A stretch of 15,111 bases of DNA from Phenylobacterium sp. (GTDB lineage: Bacteria; Pseudomonadota; Alphaproteobacteria; Caulobacterales; Caulobacteraceae): the NCBI GenBank assembly GCA_019264505.1, contig JAHUZY010000077.1, forward strand, positions 1 through 15,111, in the 5' to 3' direction. The translations under genes were made by a program, and so were the position numbers. Every line of letters begins with the position of its first letter. The first letter of the stretch is position 1. Under the pieces are notes generated by a model. That model did no database searches. It was not told the origin of the DNA and worked only from the letters and a program-made list of their open reading frames with translations. Of the stretch, positions 8,369-15,087 are shown one piece after another.

Positions 8369-8386
8369 TTATGAACAAGTCCATAA
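8369..8386 (-). promoter_or_regulatory. Imperfect inverted repeat in the pckG leader, possible operator
   Basis: TTATGAAC and GTCCATAA flank AA, giving two eight-base arms with a single mismatch. The repeat lies 57 bases upstream of the pckG start, inside the region where its promoter should be, and is A+T-rich against a G+C-rich background. A dimeric regulator site is a reasonable guess; no family-specific motif is recognised. Confidence 0.35.
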
Positions 8387-8513
8387 TGCGTGACGTCGAG
8401 TGTGCAAACCGCAGGCCGCCGTAATTTTTCGCTTTTTGCATGGTCCAGCTGGCGCCCCTGGCGGTGCGGCGCCTCAAGGAGCCTGTCGCACGTGCGCGGC
8501 CATAAGGTCGCGA

Positions 8514-8702
8514 TCAGGCGGAGCGGACCAGGCGGCGCTTGATCGTCTGCCCGGCCCAGGCCCCGCCCGCATAGAGAGGGATGATGGGCAGGACGGCCAG
8601 CCATACGCCGAGCACGCCGGCAAGCTGGGCGCCGGCCCAAATTTGGCGCAGGCCTTCGCCCGGTGGGCGGGGGTCTGCAAAGGAAGGGCGATCTGGGTGC
8701 AT
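8514..8702 (-). CDS. Small membrane protein, unknown function (about 62 residues)
   Basis: From ATG 8702 the protein has 62 residues: a polar, Pro-rich N-terminus (MHPDRPSFADPRPPGEG), one or two closely spaced hydrophobic stretches (about 22-50, AGAQLAGVLGVWLAVLPIIP), and a basic end (IKRRLVRSA). This pattern suggests an inner-membrane protein with a positively charged cytoplasmic tail. The start is chosen because AGGAG lies eight bases upstream (8711-8715); in-frame starts at 8750 and 8723 lack such a site. It lies between pckG and the export gene on the same strand, separated from the export gene by a terminator, so it probably has its own promoter. Function is not known. Confidence 0.65.
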   Translation of the reverse strand: MHPDRPSFADPRPPGEGLRQIWAGAQLAGVLGVWLAVLPIIPLYAGGAWAGQTIKRRLVRSA

Positions 8703-8843
8703 GACGAGCTCTCCTGCAACCATGAGAGGCGCATGCGCAGCGCAATTCAATGGCCAGGCCGCTCACCCTGGGCGCCCTCAAGCCGACAGGCCGCATGAGG
8801 TCAATCCCGAGAGGCGAGCGCAGCGGCAAGGCAGGCGTCTTAA

Positions 8844-8886
8844 CGAGAAAGAACCGCTCGCGGGGGCCTTACCCTGCAGAGCGGCT
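8844..8886 (-). terminator. Intrinsic terminator of the polysaccharide export gene
   Basis: On the minus strand AGCCGCTC (8886-8879) pairs with GAGCGGTT (8859-8852) through one G-T wobble, with a further GGG/CCC pairing inside the loop, and CTTTCTCG follows. It begins 27 bases after the export gene stop codon at 8913. Confidence 0.6.
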
Positions 8887-8912
8887 CTGGAAGTACTGTT
8901 AGCAAAGCCTGA

Positions 8913-9482
8913 TCAGAAGAAGCGTTCGACGATCCGAATGGTGTCGCCAGGGGCCACCGGCGTCATGGGGGTCAAGGGAAACTCTCGTTCGTCGTCGGTG
9001 TCGCTACGCTTAATGAACACCCGGCGGTTATTGGCCCGGTAGGTGAACCCGCCGGCCGTGGCCACGGCGTTCAGCACCGACAGGCCGTTGGTATAGGGAT
9101 ACTCCCCGGGGCTCTCCACCTCGCCCAAGATATAAAAGGGCCGGTAGTTCAGAACCTCGACGCTGACCCGCGGGTCACGAAGATAGCCTTCCTTCAGCGC
9201 ACTTTCGATAGAGACCTGAATTTCGGGGATGGTCAGGCCCTGGGCCTTCACCTCGCCGATCAGAGGCAGGGAGATGTTGCCTGAGCCGCCCACGAAGAAC
9301 TCGCCGGTCAGGCTCTCCTCCCCATAGGTGATGACCCGCACCTTGTCGCCGGAGCCTAGGCGGTACTCCGGCAGGATACGCACCTCAGCGATCGCCGCCT
9401 CTTGGGCGCTCACCGCTGCTGGGGCGAAGGCCGCTGCACAAAGGGCCGCCATAGCGACCAGCAGGGACAAGAACCTCTGCAT
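8913..9482 (-). CDS. Polysaccharide export protein (short OPX/Wza-like, Poly_export plus one SLBB domain)
   Basis: A 189-residue periplasmic protein. Residues 1-26 are a Sec signal peptide (cleavage after AAVSA). A Cys at 15 is not in a lipobox, because Leu precedes it, so this is not an obvious lipoprotein. Residues about 36-110 are the Poly_export domain, starting with the typical YRLGSGDKVRVITYGEESL and including GNISLPLIGEVKAQGLT. An SLBB domain follows (about 114-165, FYILGEVESPGEYPY and AVATAGGFTYRA). The protein stops there, at ERFF; the second SLBB domain and C-terminal amphipathic helix of E. coli Wza (about 380 residues) are absent. Short OPX proteins of this kind are thought to work with a separate outer-membrane barrel. 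It is divergent from the BTLCP gene, with which it shares the A+T-rich intergenic region. Confidence 0.92.
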   Translation of the reverse strand: MQRFLSLLVAMAALCAAAFAPAAVSAQEAAIAEVRILPEYRLGSGDKVRVITYGEESLTGEFFVGGSGNISLPLIGEVKAQGLTIPEIQVSIESALKEGYLRDPRVSVEVLNYRPFYILGEVESPGEYPYTNGLSVLNAVATAGGFTYRANNRRVFIKRSDTDDEREFPLTPMTPVAPGDTIRIVERFF

Positions 9483-9769
9483 CTAAACCACGCTCCACAT
9501 CTCTTAAGCGTCCCCCACAACCTCCCTTCTACCGCAGTGCGGCGAAACGGGAAACTCCTATGGAGCCCTAGCCGGGCGACAGGCCTGACTAAGGATAACA
9601 AAAGCAGAATAGAACATTTACCAGGGATGAACAGCCCATTCAGATGATGTAAACCTTAACAGCACAGCAACCGAGTTTCGTAGAGATGTGTATACCCTAT
9701 AACTACAGCAATGCTTAAGGCGCTTTATCGTAAACATCGCACAACAGAACTCCAGAAGGGGTGGGTGCG
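9483..9769. promoter_or_regulatory. A+T-rich divergent control region between the export protein and BTLCP genes
   Basis: This 287-base stretch carries no gene. Counting 9601-9720 gives 49 G/C in 120 bases (41%), far below the flanking coding DNA. TATAAC at 9698-9703 is a good -10 element for rightward transcription, but no clear -35 element is 16-18 bases upstream. Isolated TTAA half-sites occur near 9505, 9656 and 9714, but no complete CtrA box (TTAA-N7-TTAA) was found. The region must hold both divergent promoters, and its composition would suit a nucleoid-type regulator such as MucR. Confidence 0.6.
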
Positions 9770-10945
9770 GTGTTGGTCAAAAAGACTCTGTTTACTCAAG
9801 CAGCGATCGTTAGTGCTTCGATAACCCTAGCGGCGTGCGCCACGCTCCCTGAGCCGAGCACCCCCATGGGCCTGGGTGTGGCCGCCTCGGCCCCGACCGG
9901 CTATCTCGACTTCTGCCAAAGGCAGCCGCAGGACTGCGGCGGGGCGCCGGCCGCGGTCGTGCGCAAGGTGGCTGAGGTCGAGCTGGCGCGACGTAACGAT
10001 GCTGAGGCCCGACTGGTGATGGCCGGCATTCGGACGACGACCACGGCGGCCGTCTCGGGCCACAATGTGAACTGGGCCACGGCATTTGCTGAAGCTCGCC
10101 TGCGCAGAGATGCTGCTGAGCGGTCCAACGCTGCGATCGAAGCGGCCATGGTCAAGCCCGCCGGCCCGGCGGCGCCTGCCCCTACCCTGCTGCAGGTTAG
10201 TGTTCGCTCAAGTGATGCGGCCCCGCGGCTGCAACGCCTTGGGGAAGCCTCCGCAAACGTCTCGCCCCGGTCCCTCGCCCCCGAAGGCAGGGCCACGGCC
10301 GCGCGAGCCAAACCCCCTGCCCTGACGCCTGCGCTCTGGAGTCAGCTCACGCGCATCAATGACAAGGTGAACCGGCAGATCGTCCGGCGCGCCGACATCC
10401 AGACCTATGGGGTTCTCGACAAGTGGGCGACGCCTCTGGCGCAAGGGGGCCAATACGGCGACTGTGAAGACTATGTGCTGGAAAAGCGCCGGGCCCTGCT
10501 GGCTGAAGGCGTGCCAGAGACCGCCCTGTCCATCGCCGTCGCCACAACGAGCTGGGGGGAAAGCCACGCGGTTCTGTTGGTGTCTACCGACCAGGGGGAC
10601 TATGTGCTCGACAGCCTGACGCCCTGGATCCTGCCTTGGCGCAAGGCCAACCTCACCTGGCGCGAACGCCAGGTCGCTGGCGCGCCGTTCCGTTGGGCGA
10701 TGGTTAGCCTTGCGCCGGTCAGCGAACCAATCGCCCATGAAGCTCCAGCGGCCGACGCCACGGGCACAGGGCTGGTCGCCGCCGAGCCTCCGGCGCCGGT
10801 TACGCCCCAGCGGCGCCTCAACGCTGAGACCTTCAACGGCCGTCCCAACGGCGCCAATTCGCAGACGACCGCGAAAGATGAGCCTGCGCCCACAATGACC
10901 CTGGCCCTGGCGAGCGGCGCCCCCTTGCGCGGACTCCTCCACTAG
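9770..10945 (+). CDS. BTLCP transglutaminase-like cysteine peptidase, lipoprotein (HvyA/LapG-like)
   Basis: A 391-residue lipoprotein from GTG 9770, which has AAGGGG eight bases upstream; GTG 9761 overlaps that site and is unlikely. The signal ends in a clear lipobox (LAAC, Cys23). The BTLCP catalytic triad is intact: Cys232 in QYGDCEDYVLEKR, His266 in WGESHAVLLV, and Asp281 in DYVLDSLTPW. A family-typical DFCQRQPQDC (Cys49, Cys56) precedes it. Between these, about residues 95-175, lies an Ala/Pro-rich insertion, and about 85 low-complexity residues follow the domain. LapG, in the same superfamily, cleaves surface adhesins. HvyA of Caulobacter is a BTLCP protein that prevents capsulation of swarmer cells. 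The setting among export genes fits an HvyA-like role, but orthology is an inference. Confidence 0.88.
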   Translation: MLVKKTLFTQAAIVSASITLAACATLPEPSTPMGLGVAASAPTGYLDFCQRQPQDCGGAPAAVVRKVAEVELARRNDAEARLVMAGIRTTTTAAVSGHNVNWATAFAEARLRRDAAERSNAAIEAAMVKPAGPAAPAPTLLQVSVRSSDAAPRLQRLGEASANVSPRSLAPEGRATAARAKPPALTPALWSQLTRINDKVNRQIVRRADIQTYGVLDKWATPLAQGGQYGDCEDYVLEKRRALLAEGVPETALSIAVATTSWGESHAVLLVSTDQGDYVLDSLTPWILPWRKANLTWRERQVAGAPFRWAMVSLAPVSEPIAHEAPAADATGTGLVAAEPPAPVTPQRRLNAETFNGRPNGANSQTTAKDEPAPTMTLALASGAPLRGLLH

Positions 10946-11069
10946 GAGAAACCTCTGGCGAGCGCGCGCGCCACGGTTCACGCCCTCCTGAACAGTGCGG
11001 CTGGGGCATGCCCAAGGCTGCGCCGAATTGGGGGCGCTGGCGGTGCGGCGTTAGGGGAAGAGGCGGCAG

Positions 11070-12425
11070 GTGGGCTCAGGACGCAGCGCAGGTCGATCGC
11101 GCGAGGATGAAAGTCCCCGCCGCCGTCTTTGGCCGCCGCCCGAAGGGGCTGGACTGGCGCTGGCTGGCCTTGGACTGATCTTTCTAGCCCACCTAGCCTA
11201 TGGCGCCCTGCGGATCGAGGCGAGCCTGATCGCCGTGGGCGCTGCGGCCCTCCTGTTGCTCGCCTGCATCGCAATCCCTAGCGTCCGGCGCGATCTTCTG
11301 CGGGTCCGAGGACTGGCCATTCCGGCGGTGCTGTTTGGCCTGGTGTTGCTCGCCGGGGTCTTGTCCCTAACCCCCTTTGGCCCCGCCGGGGTCCACCCCG
11401 TTTGGGCCTATGTGGGACAGACGCCGGGCTCCGCCACAATCGACCGCTCGGCTACGACCTTGGAGCTGATCAAGCTCTTAGGTCTCGGCTGCATCTTTCT
11501 CGTCGGCGCAGCCACGGGGGCCTCGGACGGGCGGGCGAAGACTGCCGTCAATCTGATGATCGCCCTGGCCGCCATCTTCGGCCTCTGGGCCTTTTTCAGC
11601 TTCGCCACAGGGACGCAGTACCAGACCCAAAGGGGGCGCCTTGAAGGCACCCTGATGAGCCCCAATACGGCAGGCACCTTCTTCGCCACCATGGTCATCG
11701 TCACCCTAGGCCCGCTGCTGCGCGATTTGCGCGGTGTGCGGGCGGGCCAGGCTCTACAGGCGGCGACCGGCTATTGGGCGGCTCTGATCATCTTGGTTGG
11801 CTGCCTACTGGCCACGGCCTCAAGGGGCGCAGCCCTGGGGACGGCGGCTGGCGTCCTTGGCCTCGTCGTCATTCTGTTCTTCGCTGGGCGGGTGAGCTGG
11901 AGCCGGGTCACCCTGATCATGCTCGCGGCGGTCGTGGCGGCCATGGCCAGCCTCTACTTTGTCGGTGAGCGACTGCTCGATAGGTTCGCCAACTTTGATC
12001 AGGACGCCAGCAGCCGCGCGGAGATGTTCGCCATGCACTGGCGCGCCTTCCTCGCGGCCCCGATCGGCGGCTATGGCCTTGGGACCTTTGACACTATTCA
12101 CCGCATCCTGCTCGACGCCACGACCTTCGGCTCGGTGTGGACGGTAAGAGCCACGCACAATGTCTATCTGCAGTGGCTGGAGGAAGCGGGGCTGGTCGGC
12201 GCATTGCCGATGTTTGGGGCCATCGCCGCGGTGATCGCCATCAGCCTCTGGCGAGGCCTGCGCCGCACGCGAATGACCTATGTCCTTTTCGCCCTCTTGG
12301 CCGCAAATCTCGCAGTCCTGGTCCATGGGTTCACCGACTTCGCCTTGCAGACGCCGTCCGTCGCCCTGATGTGGGCGTACTTACTGGGCCTTCAGTTTTC
12401 CATGTCGCAGGGGTCGCAGCGATGA
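11070..12425 (+). CDS. O-antigen ligase/polymerase family membrane protein (Wzy/WaaL type)
   Basis: A 451-residue inner-membrane protein with about eleven predicted helices, for example 26-46, 50-68, 80-98, 131-150, 158-177, 205-220, 235-250, 256-273 and 278-298. A large periplasmic loop (about 300-375) follows, then three C-terminal helices. The loop carries Wzy_C signatures: SSRAEMF, GYGLGTFDTIHRIL and His363 in HNVYLQWLEEAGLVG; SRGAALG precedes it. Such proteins polymerise undecaprenyl-linked repeat units or transfer glycan to an acceptor; sequence alone does not separate Wzy from WaaL. The start is GTG 11070, with a purine-rich AGGGGAAGAGG just upstream. The last four bases (ATGA) overlap the start of the next gene, indicating translational coupling. 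Confidence 0.88.
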   Translation: MGSGRSAGRSREDESPRRRLWPPPEGAGLALAGLGLIFLAHLAYGALRIEASLIAVGAAALLLLACIAIPSVRRDLLRVRGLAIPAVLFGLVLLAGVLSLTPFGPAGVHPVWAYVGQTPGSATIDRSATTLELIKLLGLGCIFLVGAATGASDGRAKTAVNLMIALAAIFGLWAFFSFATGTQYQTQRGRLEGTLMSPNTAGTFFATMVIVTLGPLLRDLRGVRAGQALQAATGYWAALIILVGCLLATASRGAALGTAAGVLGLVVILFFAGRVSWSRVTLIMLAAVVAAMASLYFVGERLLDRFANFDQDASSRAEMFAMHWRAFLAAPIGGYGLGTFDTIHRILLDATTFGSVWTVRATHNVYLQWLEEAGLVGALPMFGAIAAVIAISLWRGLRRTRMTYVLFALLAANLAVLVHGFTDFALQTPSVALMWAYLLGLQFSMSQGSQR

Positions 12426-12982
12426 GCGCCCCTGCAGACGCCCTTAAGATCACTGGGCTGGTCCTCCTTCCCCTGGCGACCCTGGGACTGGTGGCGGCGG
12501 CCCTTGCTGCCCTCTCGCCCCAGTCGAGCCCGGTTGCCTCCCCAATGGTGTTGACCCTCGGCCAAAGCCACGCGGCCAATGCGGCGCTAGCGGCAACACC
12601 ACCAGATCTAGCGGCCGCGGGCCAGGCCAGTCAGCGGGCGCTCTCGCAGGCGCCCTATGATTCCAGCTCGCGTCTGCGGCTGGCCTATCTTGATAGCCTG
12701 GATGGAGAGCTCAGCGCCGAGGACTTGTCGCACCTAGAGCTCTCCTATGAGTTGCTACCGCTGGACCAATACGTCTCGACTTGGCGTGTTGGCTTCGCCC
12801 TTGAGTATTGGGGCGACCTGACACCTGAGCTCCGGAAGCAGGTCGAGACCGAGGCCACCACTTTCTTAAAAACTTCGCGTCGGCGGGAAATGGTCGCGAC
12901 GCTGGAGGCTGTCACCTCGCCGGCAGGCGTGGTGCCTGCGGTATTCTGGCGTGAGCGACTGAAGCGCAGACCCCCCAAATAG
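12422..12982 (+). CDS. Membrane-anchored helical-repeat (TPR-like) protein of the polysaccharide locus
   Basis: A 186-residue protein whose ATG overlaps the stop codon of the polymerase (ATGA), so the two are almost certainly co-translated. Residues about 9-32 form one membrane helix (ITGLVLLPLATLGLVAAALA). The rest is predicted alpha-helical and resembles a degenerate tetratricopeptide repeat: AAAGQASQRALSQAPYDSSSRLRLAYLDSL has the spacing of small and large residues typical of TPR pairs, followed by LSHLELSYELLPLD. The topology suggests a short cytoplasmic N-terminus and a periplasmic helical domain that could bind the polymerase or an export partner. The frame is open upstream to 12137, but that stretch overlaps the polymerase and shows no start signal. 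No named family is recognised. Confidence 0.75.
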   Translation: MSAPADALKITGLVLLPLATLGLVAAALAALSPQSSPVASPMVLTLGQSHAANAALAATPPDLAAAGQASQRALSQAPYDSSSRLRLAYLDSLDGELSAEDLSHLELSYELLPLDQYVSTWRVGFALEYWGDLTPELRKQVETEATTFLKTSRRREMVATLEAVTSPAGVVPAVFWRERLKRRPPK

Positions 12983-13175
12983 GGCGCAAACGGGTGCTCG
13001 AACTTGCCTATGCCGCAAGAAGAGGCGGACCCGGTTCAATCGACGCGCGAGAATGACACAGTTTGGGGCCCTAATACTGCACCACAGCACGAACCCCCTT
13101 GAGAAACGCGGCGTCTTGTGGCCATAGGAGGAACACGGCAGCTACGCCGTTAACGTTTTTAAGGGGAGAGGCGAC

Positions 13176-13658
13176 ATGAGCCTCAAAGTGATTGGCGCCA
13201 GCGCCGTGGCGCGCGCCATGGTTGCAGTCACCGGTTTCGGTCTCGTTGCGCTCCCGGCTGCTGTCGCGATCGCTCAGACCACGACGGAAGCCGCGCAGGT
13301 TGAAGCCCTGGCCGAGGCCATCGCCGAAGCGGTCGCCCAAGCCGTGACGTCCACCGAAGGCATGTCTGAGGAAGCTCAGGAAGCCGCCGTGGAAGCCGCC
13401 ATCGCCTCGACCGTCGCGGCCAGCGGTCTGCCGGCCGACGTGGTGGCTGCTGCGGTCACCCAGTCGGCCACCATTCTTGCCGCGCAAGGCGTCAGCACGC
13501 CGGCCGTGACGGCCGCGATCTCGACGGCGTCGGCCGCGGCACAACTCGCTGTCGCCCAGGCGCCCGCCGCTGCCCCGGCTGCGGCTCCCCCGCCGCCGCC
13601 GGCGCCGCCCACCACGATCACCGCGCCGATCTACGTGCCCCCCGGCGCTACGCCGTAA
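13176..13658 (+). CDS. Exported alanine-rich protein with a proline-rich tail, unknown function
   Basis: A 160-residue protein with a strong AAGGGGAGAG ribosome binding site before ATG 13176. Residues 1-33 are a Sec signal peptide, probably cleaved in VAIA-Q. The mature part (about 36-128) is extremely Ala-rich and built of heptad-like helices such as VEALAEAIAEAVAQAV, then EEAQEAAVEAAIASTVAASG, and two similar segments (ADVVAAAVTQSATILA and PAVTAAISTASAAAQLA). The C-terminal 32 residues are Ala/Pro-rich with a run of five Pro and end TAPIYVPPGATP. There is no C-terminal membrane helix or sorting signal. It could be a periplasmic or surface helical protein spanning wall or membrane. It sits 111 bases before the outer-membrane barrel gene on the same strand. 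No family is recognised. Confidence 0.75.
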   Translation: MSLKVIGASAVARAMVAVTGFGLVALPAAVAIAQTTTEAAQVEALAEAIAEAVAQAVTSTEGMSEEAQEAAVEAAIASTVAASGLPADVVAAAVTQSATILAAQGVSTPAVTAAISTASAAAQLAVAQAPAAAPAAAPPPPPAPPTTITAPIYVPPGATP

Positions 13659-13684
13659 AGCCTAGCTTATGCCCAGGACGGGCG

Positions 13685-13699
13685 CCGCTCACTGAGCGG
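13685..13699 (+). terminator. Short hairpin after the Ala-rich protein gene
   Basis: CCGCTC (13685-13690) and GAGCGG (13694-13699) pair around a three-base loop, 27 bases after the stop codon. No T run follows, so it may be an mRNA 3'-end or processing structure rather than a strong terminator. Confidence 0.25.
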
Positions 13700-13769
13700 A
13701 GCCTGCTCTGGCCTAGACCTGACCATCTCAACCTGGTTCGCGCGCTGCGCGGCCCATGAAACTAGGGGT

Positions 13770-15080
13770 ATGCCCGTGACAGCGGACAAGAGAGTCCTCA
13801 TGGCCGGGGCGGCGATTGCGATCGCCGCCGGTCTCACCAGCCCGGCGGCCGCTCAGTCCGCTGGCCGAATGGCGGCAGCAGCTGACGCCCAAACCAATTT
13901 CGCTCGTGACCGCAATGTTTCGGTGATGCAGCGCCCGCGCGACGGCTATCAGGCCGTCGGCCTTCGGATGGGCTCCTTCATGGCCTATCCGAAGCTCTCT
14001 ATGGGCGTTGAGCACAACGACAACATCTACGCCACCGACGGCGGCGAGACCGATGACCTGATCTGGCGGGTCGCCCCGGAAATCTCGATCTCCTCGGACT
14101 GGTCTCGGCACTCGCTTAACGCCTATGCGCGCTCCTCAATCCTGCGCTACCAGGATTTTGACACCGAGAATTCCGAAGACATCTCGGTCGGCGCCGCAGC
14201 GCAGATCGATATGCAGCGCAACAGCTTCATCACGCTCGGTTTCGACTGGGCTGATCTCGTTGAGCCGCGGACCTCTCCAAACGCCGTTGTCGGTGCGATT
14301 GAGCCGACGGAGTACGAGACCACTGCGGCCCGCGCGGCCGTCAGCCACGAGCTGAACCGCCTTCGGCTCTCGGGCGGCTACGCGTTCAAGAGCTTTGATT
14401 ACGAGGATGGCCGCAACCTCGGTGGCGGCATTATTCCGCAGCAGTACCGCGACCGCGATGAGCATGTGATCACCGCTCGCGCTGACTATGCGGTGAGCCC
14501 GGCGACGGCGATCTTCCTCGAAGTCAGCCGCAACGTGCGCGACTACCGTCTTGCTCGCCCGGCTGTGACGCTGGTGCGGGATTCTGAAGGCACCCAGGCG
14601 CTGGTCGGCTCGAACTTCGAAATCGGAGCCACCGCGCGGGGCGAAATCGCCGTCGGCTATCTCAGCCAAGAGTATGATGATCCGACCCTGAGCGACATCG
14701 ATGGGTTCGGCGCCCGGGCTCAGGTGGAATGGTTCCCCACCCAGCTGACGACGGTGACCTTCACCGGGTCTCGGACGATCGAGGAGAGCGCCTCCCCCGG
14801 ATCGGCCGGTTACACCTCGGCCAATCTGGGCGTGAAGGTTGACCATGAGCTTATGCGCAACGTCATCCTCACCGGCAATGTCTCAAAGGGGAAGGACGAC
14901 TACCAAGGCATCACCCGGGAGGATGATCGCTTTAACGCAGGGGTCGGCGCTACCTATCTGCTGAACCGTCACGTCGGCGTGACGCTCGCCTACAGCCACA
15001 TGGACATGGATTCCAGCGGCGTGGGCGGCCAGGACTTCAAGGTCAACAAGGTCGGCGCGACGCTCGCTCTCCAGTTCTAG
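13770..15080 (+). CDS. Outer-membrane beta-barrel protein (BBP2-type, polysaccharide-locus porin)
   Basis: A 436-residue outer-membrane protein. Residues 1-28 are a signal peptide (cleavage after SPAAA before QSAG). The barrel begins near residue 72 with YPKLSMGVEHNDNIYATDG, the typical opening of the BBP2 (putative beta-barrel porin 2) family, then DDLIWRVAPEISISSDWSRHSL. Alternating strands continue to the end, which is Phe (VNKVGATLALQF), a good BAM-recognition signal. The strand count looks like 16-18 but cannot be fixed by eye. Family members are often encoded with exopolysaccharide export genes and may form the outer-membrane conduit. Start: ATG 13770 is only one base from its AGGGG, while in-frame GTG 13776 has ideal spacing (seven bases), so the true start may be GTG. 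A hairpin follows the stop. Confidence 0.88.
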   Translation: MPVTADKRVLMAGAAIAIAAGLTSPAAAQSAGRMAAAADAQTNFARDRNVSVMQRPRDGYQAVGLRMGSFMAYPKLSMGVEHNDNIYATDGGETDDLIWRVAPEISISSDWSRHSLNAYARSSILRYQDFDTENSEDISVGAAAQIDMQRNSFITLGFDWADLVEPRTSPNAVVGAIEPTEYETTAARAAVSHELNRLRLSGGYAFKSFDYEDGRNLGGGIIPQQYRDRDEHVITARADYAVSPATAIFLEVSRNVRDYRLARPAVTLVRDSEGTQALVGSNFEIGATARGEIAVGYLSQEYDDPTLSDIDGFGARAQVEWFPTQLTTVTFTGSRTIEESASPGSAGYTSANLGVKVDHELMRNVILTGNVSKGKDDYQGITREDDRFNAGVGATYLLNRHVGVTLAYSHMDMDSSGVGGQDFKVNKVGATLALQF

Positions 15081-15087
15081 TTTGATC

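Noticed and set aside
6339..8393. A 684-codon open frame on the plus strand across the whole of pckG
   Set aside because: It is antisense to an unambiguous PEPCK, its translation is His/Gly/Ala/Arg-rich low complexity, and long antisense frames are common opposite G/C-ending codons.
8380..8407. TTGCAC and TATGGA as a pckG promoter on the minus strand
   Set aside because: The -10 element matches consensus at only three of six positions, so the promoter cannot be placed with confidence.
9500..9730. CtrA binding boxes in the A+T-rich divergent region
   Set aside because: Only single TTAA half-sites are present; none has a second half-site seven bases away.
13130..13165. Terminator or leader hairpin (ACGGC/GCCGT followed by a T run) before the Ala-rich protein gene
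   Set aside because: The stem is only five base pairs and lies close to a strong ribosome binding site; it could be chance.
13176..13658. PEP-CTERM/exosortase substrate
   Set aside because: The C-terminus has no PEP-type motif, membrane helix or basic tail, and no exosortase gene is in the window.
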